Shown piece after piece: positions 1 through 10,408 of a DNA stretch of 64,000 bases. This DNA comes from Vibrio coralliirubri (GTDB taxonomy: Bacteria; Pseudomonadota; Gammaproteobacteria; Enterobacterales; Vibrionaceae). Position 1 is the stretch's first letter. Each line of letters opens with the position of its first letter. Made by a program: the position numbers and the translations under genes. A model generated the notes under the pieces. The model saw only the letters and a list, made by a program, of their open reading frames with translations, was not told where the DNA came from and made no database searches. Where the stretch lies: the NCBI RefSeq assembly GCF_024347375.1, contig NZ_AP025470.1, forward strand, positions 248,001-312,000, given 5' to 3'.

Positions 1-132
1 GCGGCGAGTACGCTCGTCAGTAAGAACCTTTAACACTTTTAGAGGGATAGAAACTGTAATTTTCTTTACTTGTTCGCTTTTCTTTCCATGCTCAGCATAT
101 GGGCTTATGTATTCACCATTCCAGTCGGCCAT
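1..132 (-). CDS. metJ: Methionine repressor MetJ (N-terminal part)
   Basis: First 44 codons of MetJ, the S-adenosylmethionine-dependent repressor of methionine genes; the rest lies beyond the window start. The protein begins [20 protein letters not shown] and continues into [20 protein letters not shown], the beta-strand of the ribbon-helix-helix fold that reads met boxes. The ATG (read from 132) was chosen because it gives the usual MetJ N-terminus. It is divergent from metB, and four met boxes lie between the two genes, so both are probably MetJ-controlled. Identity is seen directly; autoregulation is inferred from family knowledge. Confidence 0.93.
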   Translation of the reverse strand, partial: MADWNGEYISPYAEHGKKSEQVKKITVSIPLKVLKVLTDERTRR

Positions 133-207
133 TGCGTACCTTCATCACTTTAGTTGTTAGAATAAATTAATAGTGGTGATTTTAGCGGGATTTACTGCCA
201 TAAGCAA

Positions 208-239
208 AGACATATAGACGTCTAGAAGTGTTGACGTCT
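208..239. promoter_or_regulatory. Four tandem MetJ boxes between metJ and metB
   Basis: Four contiguous 8-bp units at 208, 216, 224 and 232: AGACATAT, AGACGTCT, AGAAGTGT, TGACGTCT. The second is a perfect match to the MetJ consensus AGACGTCT. MetJ dimers bind cooperatively to two or more adjacent boxes, so this is a strong operator for the divergent metJ and metB promoters. Confidence 0.9.
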
Positions 240-340
240 CACGTTTATGAAAGTAAAGTGAATAACATATATCTAACACAGCCGCAAAATGCCGACAAGC
301 CGCTGTGATTCTCAGACGCAAAACTTGTAAGGAAGCACCT

Positions 341-1522
341 ATGAGCAGCCGGAAGCCAGCAACAATCGCAGTACGTACTGGTATCGAGTCAGACACGCAA
401 CACCATGCCGTTGTCCCACCCATTTATCTTTCGACTAACTATGGGTTTCCCGCTTTTGGTGAAGTGCCAAAGTACGATTACACCCGTTCTGGTAACCCAA
501 ATCGTGGTTTATTAGAAACGGCACTGTTTGAGCTTGAATCAGGCAAAGGCGCGGTTGTGACTAACTGCGGTACTTCGGCGCTTAACTTATGGGTTTCGGC
601 TTTCTTAGGCGGCGATGATCTTATTATTGCACCGCACGACTGCTACGGCGGTACTTACCGTCTGTTTAACACTCGCTCGCTAAAAGGTGACTTCAAAGTT
701 CTGTTCGTTGATCAATCGGATCAAGCGGCACTGGATGCAGCGATCGCGCTTAAGCCAAAATTGATCTTAATTGAAACCCCATCGAATCCACTGGTTCGTG
801 TGGTTGATATTGCAGAAACTTGCCGCAAAGCGAAAGAGGTTGGTGCTCTGGTTGCTGTCGACAACACGTTTTTGACGCCTGTGTTCCAAAAGCCTTTAGA
901 GCTGGGTGCTGATTTTGTTATCCACTCTACAACCAAGTACATCAACGGACACTCAGATGTGATTGGTGGCGTTGTGGTTACTAAGACAGAAGAGCACGCT
1001 GAAGAGCTAGCATGGTGGGGCAACTGTATTGGTGCGACCGGCACACCATTTGATAGCTACATGACTTTACGTGGTATTCGTACGCTAGGTGCGCGTATGC
1101 GAGTTCACGAAGAAAGCTCGCGTGAGATTCTAGCGTCTCTGCAGCAACAAGATCTCGTTGGCACTATTTATCACCCAAGCCTTCCTGAACATCCGGGTCA
1201 TGATATCGCGAAGAAACAGCAATCGGGCTTTGGCTCAATGCTCAGCTTTGAGTTTGCGGGCTCATTCGAGGCGCTTAAATACTTTGTTGATAAGTTAGAG
1301 CTATTCTCCTTGGCAGAATCATTGGGCGGTGTTGAAAGCCTGATTTGTCACCCTGCGTCGATGACTCACCGTGCGATGGGTGAAGAAGCATTAGCAGAAG
1401 CGGGTGTTTCTCAGCAACTACTGCGTCTATCTGTTGGCCTTGAAGATGCAGAAGACCTAATCGATGACCTCAAGCAAGCGTTTGAAAGAACACAGCGCTT
1501 TATCGCTGAAGGGGAGGGTTAA
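341..1522 (+). CDS. metB: Cystathionine gamma-synthase MetB
   Basis: PLP enzyme that condenses an activated homoserine ester with cysteine to give cystathionine in cytoplasmic methionine synthesis. It has 393 residues, close to the 386 of E. coli MetB. The Schiff-base lysine sits in HSTTKYINGHSD (K199), and YDYTRSGNPNR (about 45-55) is the family's cofactor and substrate region. The start at 341 follows TAAGGAA at good spacing; an upstream in-frame ATG at 305 lacks support. metL begins two bases after the stop, so the two form an operon, with MetJ boxes about 100 bp upstream. Confidence 0.96.
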   Translation: MSSRKPATIAVRTGIESDTQHHAVVPPIYLSTNYGFPAFGEVPKYDYTRSGNPNRGLLETALFELESGKGAVVTNCGTSALNLWVSAFLGGDDLIIAPHDCYGGTYRLFNTRSLKGDFKVLFVDQSDQAALDAAIALKPKLILIETPSNPLVRVVDIAETCRKAKEVGALVAVDNTFLTPVFQKPLELGADFVIHSTTKYINGHSDVIGGVVVTKTEEHAEELAWWGNCIGATGTPFDSYMTLRGIRTLGARMRVHEESSREILASLQQQDLVGTIYHPSLPEHPGHDIAKKQQSGFGSMLSFEFAGSFEALKYFVDKLELFSLAESLGGVESLICHPASMTHRAMGEEALAEAGVSQQLLRLSVGLEDAEDLIDDLKQAFERTQRFIAEGEG

Positions 1523-1524
1523 TA

Positions 1525-3936
1525 ATGGCAACCTTTCGCCAGCTACATAAATTTGGTGGCAGCAGTTTAGCAAACCCTGAATGTTACCAACGCGTGGTCA
1601 ACATTCTTAGAGAATACTCATCAGCATCTGATTTGGTGGTGGTATCGGCAGCAGGCAAAACAACCAACCGCTTAATTGAGTTCGTTGAAGCGCTCGACAA
1701 AGATGGTCGTATTGCCCATGAATGCCTACAAGCACTTCGTCAGTTCCAGCTTGATCTGATTGAAGCACTGCTTGAGGGTGAGTCTGCAGCGCAACTAACG
1801 GGCACCATTCAACAAGAATTTACCGCTTTGGGTGAGCTAACGGCTCCCTTGAGCGAAGCACAAAAAGCAAAAGTGCTTGGACATGGTGAGGTTTGGTCTT
1901 CACGTCTACTCGCTGCTTTGTTGTGTCAGCATGATTTACAAGCCGTTGCTCAAGATGCGCGTGCCTTTTTACGTGCAGAAGTGGGCGCTCAGCCTGAAGT
2001 CGACCGCGCACGTTCTTACCCTCTGATTAAAGAAGCTCTGGCGCAGCATGCACATTGCCGCGTGGTGATTACTGGCTTTATGGCTCAGAACTGCGAGGGT
2101 GAAACGGTATTGCTTGGCCGTAACGGTTCGGATTACTCAGCGACCGTGATTGGTGCTTTGGCTGAAGTTGAACGCGTGACGATTTGGAGTGATGTGGCGG
2201 GCGTTTACAGCGCTGACCCTCGTTTGGTTTCGGATGCGTGTCTACTGCCTCTACTTCGCCTTGATGAAGCCAGTGAATTGGCTCGTCTTGCCGCTCCAGT
2301 GCTTCATAGCCGAACGCTACAGCCTGTGGCTCAAAGTGCTATGGATCTCAGCTTACGCTGCAGCTACCAGCCGGAGGCGGGCTCTACACAGATAGAGCGT
2401 GTACTGGCATCGGGTCGTGGCGCAAAAATCATTACCTCTCTGGATGAAGTGCTTATCGTGCAGCTGACCTTTGGTCACGGCCATGATTTCGACCGTCTAG
2501 AGAGTGAAGTGCTTGAAGGGCTTAAGCGCGCTCAACTGGAGCCGCTTGCTTATGAGCTTGAACCGGATCAACACTGCTTGCGTCTTGCCTATACGGAAGA
2601 GATCGCTGGTGGTGCATTAGAATATCTCCAAGACCATGCGATTGAAGCGGAAATTAAGCTAAAAGAAGGTTTCTCTCTGATTGCTGCAGTGGGTGCGGGT
2701 GTGACTAAGAACCCGAACCATTGCTACGGCTTCTACCAGCAGCTTAAGAGCTCACCGGTTGAGTTCATCTCAGAAGCGAACTCAGGCTTAAGCTTGGTGG
2801 CTGTGATTCGTAAGAGTGAAACATCAAGCCTAGTGAAAGGTATTCACTCTCAACTGTTCCAAGCGCAGAAGCGTGTTGCGATTGCCTTGTGTGGTAAGGG
2901 CAACATTGGTTCAAGTTGGTTAAGTCTGTTTGCTGAACAAAAAGCGGAACTTGAAAAGCGTCGTGGAATGAACTTTGAATTGGTTGCCGTGGTTGATAGC
3001 CAAACCTATTGGTTCGATGACCAAGGTATTGATGCGACCTCAGTGAGCAAGCGCTTTGACGATGAAGCGATTGCCAACAATGGGAACGACTGGTTAGAGC
3101 GTTTGGGTTCTATTCAGGGTTACGATGAAGCTGTGGTACTCGATGTCACCGCAAGCCCTGTGCTTGCAGCAAAGTACCTGCAAATTGCACAACAAGGTAT
3201 CCATCTGATCTCGGCTAACAAGGTGGCTGGTTCTGCATCGAGCGAGTATTACCATCAAGTACAAGATGCTTTCGCTAAGATCAGCCGTCATTGGTTGTAC
3301 AACGCGACAGTAGGTGCAGGCTTACCGATTAACCATACAGTACGAGACCTTCGAGAAAGCGGCGATGACATTATTGCGTTGTCAGGTATTTTCTCTGGCA
3401 CTCTGTCTTGGTTGTTCCAACAGTTTGATGGCACGGTACCATTCAGCGAGTTGGTTGACTTAGCGTGGCAACAAGGCCTGACTGAACCGGACCCGCGTGC
3501 TGACCTAGATGGCTCAGATGTCATGCGTAAGCTGGTGATTCTGGCGCGTGAATCCGGTTTGGATATCGAACCTGAAAACGTAAAAGTGGAATCGCTCGTA
3601 CCTGCAGAGCTGCAAGAACTATCTGTGGATGACTTCTTCGACAAAGCTTCTGTACTGAGCGAAGAGTTGGCTGAGCGTTTAGAGAAAGCGCACTCTCAAC
3701 AGAAAGTCTTACGTTACGTAGCGCGTTTGGAGAAGAACGGTAAGGCAACCGTAGGCGTTGAAGCACTGTCTAAAGAACATGCTCTGGCGAACTTGTTGCC
3801 TTGCGACAACATCTTTGCGATTGAGAGCAAATGGTACAAAGATAATCCATTGGTGATCCGAGGCCCAGGTGCAGGACGTGAAGTCACAGCTGGCGCAATT
3901 CAATCTGACTTAAACAGAATGTCGAGCCTGTTTTGA
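1525..3936 (+). CDS. metL: Bifunctional aspartokinase II / homoserine dehydrogenase II
   Basis: Catalyses the first (aspartate phosphorylation) and third (aspartate semialdehyde reduction) steps of the aspartate pathway. The 803 residues are N-terminal aspartokinase (FGGSSLANPE near residue 11; GRNGSDYSATV near 200), a central ACT-like region (about 300-450) and C-terminal homoserine dehydrogenase (ALCGKGNIGSSW nucleotide-binding start near 455; NATVGAGLPI and GSDVMRKLVILARE later). Position directly behind metB and MetJ control favour the methionine-specific isozyme MetL over the threonine-sensitive ThrA. Confidence 0.95.
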   Translation: MATFRQLHKFGGSSLANPECYQRVVNILREYSSASDLVVVSAAGKTTNRLIEFVEALDKDGRIAHECLQALRQFQLDLIEALLEGESAAQLTGTIQQEFTALGELTAPLSEAQKAKVLGHGEVWSSRLLAALLCQHDLQAVAQDARAFLRAEVGAQPEVDRARSYPLIKEALAQHAHCRVVITGFMAQNCEGETVLLGRNGSDYSATVIGALAEVERVTIWSDVAGVYSADPRLVSDACLLPLLRLDEASELARLAAPVLHSRTLQPVAQSAMDLSLRCSYQPEAGSTQIERVLASGRGAKIITSLDEVLIVQLTFGHGHDFDRLESEVLEGLKRAQLEPLAYELEPDQHCLRLAYTEEIAGGALEYLQDHAIEAEIKLKEGFSLIAAVGAGVTKNPNHCYGFYQQLKSSPVEFISEANSGLSLVAVIRKSETSSLVKGIHSQLFQAQKRVAIALCGKGNIGSSWLSLFAEQKAELEKRRGMNFELVAVVDSQTYWFDDQGIDATSVSKRFDDEAIANNGNDWLERLGSIQGYDEAVVLDVTASPVLAAKYLQIAQQGIHLISANKVAGSASSEYYHQVQDAFAKISRHWLYNATVGAGLPINHTVRDLRESGDDIIALSGIFSGTLSWLFQQFDGTVPFSELVDLAWQQGLTEPDPRADLDGSDVMRKLVILARESGLDIEPENVKVESLVPAELQELSVDDFFDKASVLSEELAERLEKAHSQQKVLRYVARLEKNGKATVGVEALSKEHALANLLPCDNIFAIESKWYKDNPLVIRGPGAGREVTAGAIQSDLNRMSSLF

Positions 3937-4011
3937 TTTTCAGAACGATTGGTTTAATGCTCAGATCAATTGGTTTAGCGCGTAAATGGCATACTATTCA
4001 CTAAGATAAAT

Positions 4012-4048
4012 AAGGCTGAAAGCACGATGTGTTTTTCAGCCTTTTTCT
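4012..4048 (+). terminator. Terminator after metBL
   Basis: Perfect 10-bp stem AAGGCTGAAA / TTTCAGCCTT (4012-4021 with 4034-4043), followed by a T-rich tract, about 75 bp after the metL stop. Confidence 0.88.
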
Positions 4049-4128
4049 ACATTATTTCTGCTTTGCGACCCATCTAACGACTTGAGTTTTACTCACGATC
4101 TACTTGAGAAAAATTCATAATGGATCTG

Positions 4129-4183
4129 TTGACATTAAATCGTATTCAATACATTCTACAGACATATAGACGTCTAAACGTCG
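4129..4183 (+). promoter_or_regulatory. metF promoter region with three MetJ boxes
   Basis: A TTGACA -35 element at 4129-4134 precedes three tandem 8-bp met boxes, AGACATAT, AGACGTCT and AAACGTCG, at 4160, 4168 and 4176. The -10 element is poorly defined (TACATT or CATTCT around 4150-4157). The boxes would overlap the start of transcription, a normal repressor position. The first two boxes have the same 16 bases as the first two at metJ/metB. Confidence 0.85.
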
Positions 4184-4196
4184 TTTAAGGATTTGA

Positions 4197-5132
<936 letters not shown>

Positions 5133-5205
5133 GCAAAGTCTAAGAAGTAAAGCCTGAGCACTTGTAAAAAGCCTCTGGCAGTAACATTTCAAATCCTATA
5201 GATAC

Positions 5206-5246
5206 AAAAAAGGCTTGGACTCATAGAGTTCAAGCCTTTTGCTTTT
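5206..5246 (-). terminator. Bidirectional terminator between metF and aphA
   Basis: Stem of AAAAAGGCTTGGA with TTCAAGCCTTTT (5206-5218 with 5229-5240). Read on the minus strand it ends in a run of six T, so it is best placed as the aphA terminator, though it can serve metF too. The 7-bp repeat array lies between it and aphA. Confidence 0.8.
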
Positions 5247-5337
5247 CTAGCTTCTAGCTTCTAGCTTCTAGCTTCTAGCTTCTAGCTTCTAGCTTCTAGC
5301 TTCTAGCTTCTAGCTTCTAGCTTCTAGCTTCTAGCTT
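5247..5337. repeat. 13 perfect tandem copies of a 7-bp repeat
   Basis: The unit CTAGCTT is repeated 13 times without a mismatch over 91 bp (AAGCTAG on the other strand). The array ends three bases before the aphA stop codon and lies before the shared terminator, so it would be part of the aphA 3' untranslated region. Perfect short repeats change copy number by slipped-strand replication, so length should vary between strains. The core holds the palindromes CTAG and AGCT, so the RNA can fold on itself. Confidence 0.97.
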
Positions 5338-5340
5338 AAC

Positions 5341-5880
5341 TTAAGCTAGAGCGCCAAGTTCAAGCAGTACTTCTTCAGCCCATACAATCCATGCTTCACG
5401 GATAAGTAGGTTACGACGAAGTGTTAGACGCTCAAGGCGTGCTTGCTTGTCTAGTGTCGATGGCGTTGCGTAGTAAGCTGCTTCGATTTCTTTGTAGTGA
5501 GAAACCAGTTTGCGAGACTCTTCTACTAGCTCAGCAAGTTGTACACGGTAAGCGTCAGAAGGTTGTACAGCACAAGCCATTAGCTTGGCTGAGAACTCGT
5601 CACGAACGGTTGGGTGTGCAGTTGGTTGTTCAAACCATTCACCTAGCGCGCCACGGCCAGCATCAGTGATAGAGTAAACTTTACGATCAGGTTTGCCTTC
5701 TTGAGGCTCAAGCACGCAAGTTACCTGGTCGTTCTGAGCCATTTTATTTAGCTCGCGGTAAACTTGTTGATGGCTAGCTTTCCAGAAGTAACCAATGCTT
5801 GCGGAGAATTCTTTTGTGATATCGTAACCAGTAGCATCGCGTGTACTTAAAACGGTTAGAATTACGTGTGGTAATGACAT
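5341..5880 (-). CDS. aphA: AphA, PadR-family quorum-sensing regulator
   Basis: Master regulator of the low-cell-density state in vibrios; in V. cholerae it activates tcpPH with AphB and opposes HapR/LuxR. The 179 residues equal the usual AphA length. The N-terminal winged helix begins MSLPHVILTVLSTRDATGYD and includes FWKASHQQVYRELNKM; the wing carries PQEGKPDRKVYSIT; the C-terminal part (about 95-179) is the helical dimer arm with ELVEESRKLVSHY. In known vibrios HapR/LuxR represses it and Qrr small RNAs activate it. The roughly 350-bp leader and promoter region fits such control. Identity is firm by motif recall; regulation is by family knowledge. Confidence 0.95.
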   Translation of the reverse strand: MSLPHVILTVLSTRDATGYDITKEFSASIGYFWKASHQQVYRELNKMAQNDQVTCVLEPQEGKPDRKVYSITDAGRGALGEWFEQPTAHPTVRDEFSAKLMACAVQPSDAYRVQLAELVEESRKLVSHYKEIEAAYYATPSTLDKQARLERLTLRRNLLIREAWIVWAEEVLLELGALA

Positions 5881-6177
5881 GTCTGAAATCCAAATGGTAA
5901 ACAGTAAACAAATACTTAAACAACAAGTGTGCTTCTAATGGCACGTTATATTGGTTATGTCTAAGTAGCACCAACTCATCGGTTGGTTATGTCACCTTAC
6001 AAAGCCGTTTATCACCTAGGTTGACCAGTTTATTGGTCAAATTGCTGCAGATTATTTTTTTGGAGTGTTTCCGCAGCGGAGCAGTAGTATATCTAAATAA
6101 TAAGCATAAAGTAGAATACATGGACAAAATAACCCAAAAAACTGACAAAATACTCACTAGTGGTTATTTTGCAAAAT
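5881..6177 (-). promoter_or_regulatory. aphA leader and promoter region
   Basis: About 300 bp without a gene upstream of aphA. It holds a stretch (5990-6019) whose plus strand resembles the 5' part of Qrr small RNAs, so the aphA mRNA would pair with Qrr there. Next to it is a perfect inverted repeat TTGACCA-N6-TGGTCAA (6021-6040), overlapping a LuxR-like half site TTATTGGTCAAATT (6030-6043). A possible -10, TATACT on the minus strand, covers 6086-6091 and would give a leader of about 200 nt. The promoter assignment is tentative. Confidence 0.6.
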
Positions 6178-6204
6178 AAAAAGGTCGCGCGTGGCGACCT
6201 TTTG
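6178..6204 (-). terminator. Terminator of ppc
   Basis: Stem AAGGTCGC / GCGACCTT (6181-6188 with 6194-6201), flanked by A and T runs; on the minus strand it ends in five T. It lies about 25 bp after the ppc stop. Confidence 0.85.
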
Positions 6205-6229
6205 TTCTTTTTATAGTAGGAATCACTAA

Positions 6230-8860
6230 TTAACCAGTGTTTCGCATACCTGCTGCAATGCCTGCAATCGTCACCATTAGCGCTTCTTCTAGCTCTGCTG
6301 GTGGTGTTTCACACTTACGAGTACGGTAAAGCAGTTCTGCTTGAAGCATGTTTAGTGGCTCAACGTAGATGTTACGTAGGCGAATTGACTCAAGCCCCCA
6401 AGGGTCGCTTTGCATCAAGTTTTCGTTATTTTCTACATTCAGTACCGCTTTGATGTCTTTTTGTAGCTGTTCACGCAGTAACTCACCCAGAGGTAATAGC
6501 TCTTCATCAACAAGACGCTGGTCGTAGTACTTGGCAATTTCCATGTTGCACTTCGAGTACACCATTTCCAACATACCCAGACGAGTTGAGAAGAATGGCC
6601 ATTCACGACACATCTCTTCAAGTAGCGCTTGATGGCCTTGGTCAACTGAGTATTGAATCGCTTCACCAGCACCTAACCATGCAGGAAGTACCAAGCGGTT
6701 TTGGCTCCAAGAGAAGATCCATGGAATTGCACGTAGGCTTTCTACGCCGCCATTCGGGTTACGTTTCGCAGGGCGAGAACCAAGAGGCAGTTTACCTAGC
6801 TCCAGTTCAGGCGTCGCTTGACGGAAGTAAGGTACAAATTTCTCTTCGCCACGAACCACGTTACGGTAAGCCTCACAAGAGACTTGAGATAGCACTTCCA
6901 TTAGGTCGCGCCACTCTTGTTTAGGCTCAGGTGGTGGTAGAAGGTTCGCTTCTAGAATCGCACTTGCGTATAGGTTAAAGCTGTTTACAGCAACATCTGG
7001 TAAGCCAAGCTTAAAGCGGATCATTTCGCCTTGCTCCGTTACACGTAAGCCGCCTTTCAAGCTCTTCGGTGGCTGAGAAAGAAGAGCTGCGTGCGCCGGA
7101 GCACCACCACGACCAACTGTACCGCCACGACCGTGGAATAGAGTCAGTTCAATGCCTTCTTCGTCGCAAACCTTAACCAGCTTGTCCATCGCATCGTATT
7201 GAGCCCAACCTGCAGACATTACGCCGGCATCTTTTGCTGAGTCAGAGTATCCGATCATTACCATTTGATGGTTTTGGATAAAGCCACGGTACAAGTCGAT
7301 GCTCATTAGCTGCTTCATTACCGCTTCTGAGTTGTTCAAGTCGTCTAGCGTTTCGAACAGCGGACATACGTCCATGCGGTACGGGCAACCACACTCTTGC
7401 AGCAGCAAGTGAACAGCCAGTACATCCGATGCAGTACGAGCCATAGAAATTACGTAAGCACCGAAGGCTTCACGAGGTTGAGCAGCAATGACCTTACAGG
7501 TGTCTAAAACCTCTTTAACCTGTTCAGATGGCTCCCAATCACGAGGAAGTAGTGGGCGTTTTGAGCTTAATTCATTGGTTAAGAAAGCAATCTTGTCTTG
7601 CTCGCTCCACTGGTCGTAGTCGCCAATGCCTAGGTAGCGAGTCAGTTCAGACAGCACATCTGAGTGACGTGTACTTTCTTGACGAACATCGAGACGCACT
7701 AGGTGTACACCGAATGCTTTTAGGCGGCGCAAGGTATCAAGTAGAGAACCGTCTGCGATTACGCCCATGCCACATTCGTGCAGCGATTGGTAACACGCGT
7801 ACAGCGGTGTCCAAAGTTGGTCGATGTTCTGTAGTGTTTCTTTCTTCGGTACTTCAGCGTCATGCAGTTTTGCATCAAGCACTTCTAACGTGTTGTTCAG
7901 CAGAGTACGTAGGCTCTTTAGGATTGCACGGTAAGCTTCATGCTCATCACCCGCTAGTTCACGAACGGCATCATTACACTTAGTCATCGACAGTTCGGTA
8001 ATCAGCTCGTTTACGTCACCTAGGTAAAGGTCAGCGGCTTTCCAGCGAGATAGGCGCAGTACTTCTTTGGTGATGGTGTGTGTTACGAATGGGTTACCAT
8101 CGCGATCACCGCCCATCCAAGATGAGAAGTGTACCGGGCGCGCATCAATTGGTAGACCTTCACCAAGGTAGCCTTTTAGTCGGCCATCCATTTCACGTAG
8201 GAAATCTGGTACAGCTTCCCAAAGTGAGTTTTCAACAACCGCAAAGCCCCATTTTGCTTCATCAAGTGGCGTAGGGCGTTGCTGACGAATCACATCTGAG
8301 TGCCAACCTTGAGCGATAAGTTGCTCTAGGCGACGTTCTGTTTTCACGCGCTCTTTGTGTGATAGGTCGCTTAATTCTAATTTAGACAGACACTCGTTGA
8401 TCTTAACTAGCTTGTTGATCATGGTGCGACGAGTGATTTCTGTTGGGTGTGCAGTCAGAACGAGTTCAATGTTCAGGTCGCGAACGGCTTGAGCCGCATC
8501 TAGCTTGCTGATGTCATTCTGGTTTAATTTGGAAAATAGAGATTGCAGCACGTCTGGTTCGCAAACATGCTCCTCACAGTGGCGAGAGATGGTGTGGTAC
8601 TGCTCTGCCATGTTGGTGAGGTTGAGAAATTGGTTAAATGCACGAGCAACAGGAGTGAGTTGTTCGTTCGGCAGGTTTTTGATTTCTTCAACTAGGCTGT
8701 CACGGTCAGCTTTGTTGCCTGCGCGGGCGGATTTGGAAAGTTTACGGATAGTCTCCACTTTTTCTAAGATAACGTCACCATGTGCATCTTGGATTGTGTT
8801 ACCTAGCAAGCGTCCCAGCATGCTTACGTTACTCTTGAGAGCGGCGTATTTCTCGTTCAT
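6230..8860 (-). CDS. ppc: Phosphoenolpyruvate carboxylase
   Basis: Carboxylates phosphoenolpyruvate with bicarbonate to oxaloacetate, refilling the TCA cycle. The 876 residues compare with 883 in E. coli. Both active-site signatures are seen: [13 protein letters not shown] (catalytic His, near 140) and [16 protein letters not shown] (near 540), plus the glycine-rich [12 protein letters not shown] loop. The start was set at 8860 ([17 protein letters not shown]), matching the family N-terminus and preceded by AGGA at five bases; upstream in-frame starts at 8866 and 8893 are not favoured. It lies downstream of argE on the same strand with a terminator between. Confidence 0.96.
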   Translation of the reverse strand: MNEKYAALKSNVSMLGRLLGNTIQDAHGDVILEKVETIRKLSKSARAGNKADRDSLVEEIKNLPNEQLTPVARAFNQFLNLTNMAEQYHTISRHCEEHVCEPDVLQSLFSKLNQNDISKLDAAQAVRDLNIELVLTAHPTEITRRTMINKLVKINECLSKLELSDLSHKERVKTERRLEQLIAQGWHSDVIRQQRPTPLDEAKWGFAVVENSLWEAVPDFLREMDGRLKGYLGEGLPIDARPVHFSSWMGGDRDGNPFVTHTITKEVLRLSRWKAADLYLGDVNELITELSMTKCNDAVRELAGDEHEAYRAILKSLRTLLNNTLEVLDAKLHDAEVPKKETLQNIDQLWTPLYACYQSLHECGMGVIADGSLLDTLRRLKAFGVHLVRLDVRQESTRHSDVLSELTRYLGIGDYDQWSEQDKIAFLTNELSSKRPLLPRDWEPSEQVKEVLDTCKVIAAQPREAFGAYVISMARTASDVLAVHLLLQECGCPYRMDVCPLFETLDDLNNSEAVMKQLMSIDLYRGFIQNHQMVMIGYSDSAKDAGVMSAGWAQYDAMDKLVKVCDEEGIELTLFHGRGGTVGRGGAPAHAALLSQPPKSLKGGLRVTEQGEMIRFKLGLPDVAVNSFNLYASAILEANLLPPPEPKQEWRDLMEVLSQVSCEAYRNVVRGEEKFVPYFRQATPELELGKLPLGSRPAKRNPNGGVESLRAIPWIFSWSQNRLVLPAWLGAGEAIQYSVDQGHQALLEEMCREWPFFSTRLGMLEMVYSKCNMEIAKYYDQRLVDEELLPLGELLREQLQKDIKAVLNVENNENLMQSDPWGLESIRLRNIYVEPLNMLQAELLYRTRKCETPPAELEEALMVTIAGIAAGMRNTG

Positions 8861-9063
8861 TGTCATCCTGCCTCGTAAAAAAATTACATCCATTGTTCCT
8901 TGTTAAGTACACAATCTAGCGAAAAGTGCTGTATCTAGTCAAATAAAGCATTCTAAGTTTGCAATTATTAGTTTTCGAAATGCGGGAGAAGTAAATTTTC
9001 CAATAGTTCGGAATTAAAGTGAAATTTAATTACAAGAACAGGCTGTGTCAGGGATAACAGTAT

Positions 9064-9089
9064 AAAAGCCACCTTTTTGGGTGGCTTTT
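9064..9089 (-). terminator. Terminator of argE
   Basis: Perfect 10-bp stem AAAAGCCACC / GGTGGCTTTT around a six-base loop, about 30 bp after the argE stop. The T tract is short but present on the minus strand. Confidence 0.8.
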
Positions 9090-9118
9090 ATACGAAAATA
9101 TTGGAAGAAAAGTAATAA

Positions 9119-10255
9119 CTAGAAACAATATTTACGGATCGATTTACTCAGAACATCAATCGTTGGATCGATAAAATCGAAGCTTAGGAACTCATCTGGT
9201 TGGTGAGCTTGGTCGATTGAGCCCGGACCCAGAACTAAGGTTGGGCAAAGTTCTTGAAGGAAAGGTGCCTCAGTACAGTAGTTCACGGTTTGTGATTCAA
9301 TCTCACAAACTGATTCCATGCCACCGATAAATGGATGGTCGTGTTGGCACTCGTAACCAGGGATAGGTTCATGCAGAGGTGTAATCTCGATTCTGCCCGG
9401 CCATTTTGCTTCCACTTCCTTAAGTGCGCTGCGCAGCATGTTATCCAAGCCATCTAGGCTGATACCTGGCAAAGGACGCACATCATAGTGCAGCTCACAG
9501 CAACCACAGATACGGTTGGCACTGTCGCCACCGTGAATATGGCCAAGGTTTAGCGTTGGGCTTGGAATTGCGAAACCCGGGTGGTGATACTCTTTGACTA
9601 GCTTGTCACGCAGTTGCATTAAAGCGAACAACACTTCATGCATGATCTCGATGGCGTTGACACCTAATGCAGGATCAGAAGAGTGACCTGATTTACCCGT
9701 TACTCGCACAGCGTTAGCAACATGGCCTTTATGACCACGAATCGGCACAAGGCTGGTTGGCTCACCAATAATGCAGTAATCCGGTTTAAACGGTGCATTC
9801 TCAGTGAAATGACGCGCACCCAGCATGGTGGTCTCTTCGTCACAGGTTGCCAATACATAAAGAGGCTTGGTCTGTTTGCTCCAATCCATCTTCTTTGCCG
9901 CTTCATAAACGAAAGCGAAAAAGCCTTTCATATCGGCTGTGCCTAATCCATAGAAGCGATTGTTGTGTTCTGTTAGTGCGTGAGGGTCGAAGTTCCAACG
10001 TCCTTCATCGAATGGCACTGTGTCGCTGTGTCCTGCGAGTAGCAAGCCACCTTCGCCCGATCCCATCTTAGCGACCATATTATGCTTGCCGGGTTCGACC
10101 TCCACGACTTCAACGCTAAAGCCTACGTCTTTAAACCATTGAGCCATTTTTTCGATCACTTTCTCGTTGCCATGATCCCAGCTTGGATCGGTCGAGCTAA
10201 TAGAGTCTGTGGAAATTAGGCCTTTGTAGACCTCAAGAAAACTCGGTAATTGCAT
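9119..10255 (-). CDS. argE: Acetylornithine deacetylase ArgE
   Basis: M20-family metallopeptidase that hydrolyses N-acetylornithine to ornithine and acetate, the linear-pathway step of arginine synthesis. In its 378 residues the metal ligands are visible: H76 in [11 protein letters not shown]108 in GTADMKGF, and the E140-E141 pair in [13 protein letters not shown]. It is divergent from argCBG across a 153-bp region with ArgR-like boxes. Retaining a deacetylase means acetyl groups are not recycled by transfer, so acetylglutamate must be made afresh; this fits the acetyltransferase domain on ArgH. Confidence 0.95.
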   Translation of the reverse strand: MQLPSFLEVYKGLISTDSISSTDPSWDHGNEKVIEKMAQWFKDVGFSVEVVEVEPGKHNMVAKMGSGEGGLLLAGHSDTVPFDEGRWNFDPHALTEHNNRFYGLGTADMKGFFAFVYEAAKKMDWSKQTKPLYVLATCDEETTMLGARHFTENAPFKPDYCIIGEPTSLVPIRGHKGHVANAVRVTGKSGHSSDPALGVNAIEIMHEVLFALMQLRDKLVKEYHHPGFAIPSPTLNLGHIHGGDSANRICGCCELHYDVRPLPGISLDGLDNMLRSALKEVEAKWPGRIEITPLHEPIPGYECQHDHPFIGGMESVCEIESQTVNYCTEAPFLQELCPTLVLGPGSIDQAHQPDEFLSFDFIDPTIDVLSKSIRKYCF

Positions 10256-10300
10256 AATAACTTCACTTCTACTATTGACAGGAAAACCATAAGTCGGTAA

Positions 10301-10339
10301 AACACATATTAAATCATATTTAATGCATAAGAAATCAAA
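10301..10339. promoter_or_regulatory. Probable ArgR operator between argE and argC
   Basis: Two 14-bp cores, CACATATTAAATCA (10303-10316) and TGCATAAGAAATCA (10324-10337), resemble the ARG-box core TGAATWWWWATTCA, and their centres are exactly 21 bp apart, the spacing of paired ARG boxes. A third weaker match, AGTATGAATAGTCA, is at 10355-10368. The position suits control of both divergent promoters. Confidence 0.65.
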
Positions 10340-10408
10340 TAAAGCTAAAAATTAAGTATGAATAGTCAAATTTGAAATGTAACTTACCTCAGAAATGGAT
10401 GTGTTGAG

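Noticed and set aside
5247..5337. CRISPR-like or protein-coding interpretation of the tandem array
   Set aside because: Units are contiguous with no spacers, and seven-base units give no stable reading frame; it is a simple sequence repeat.
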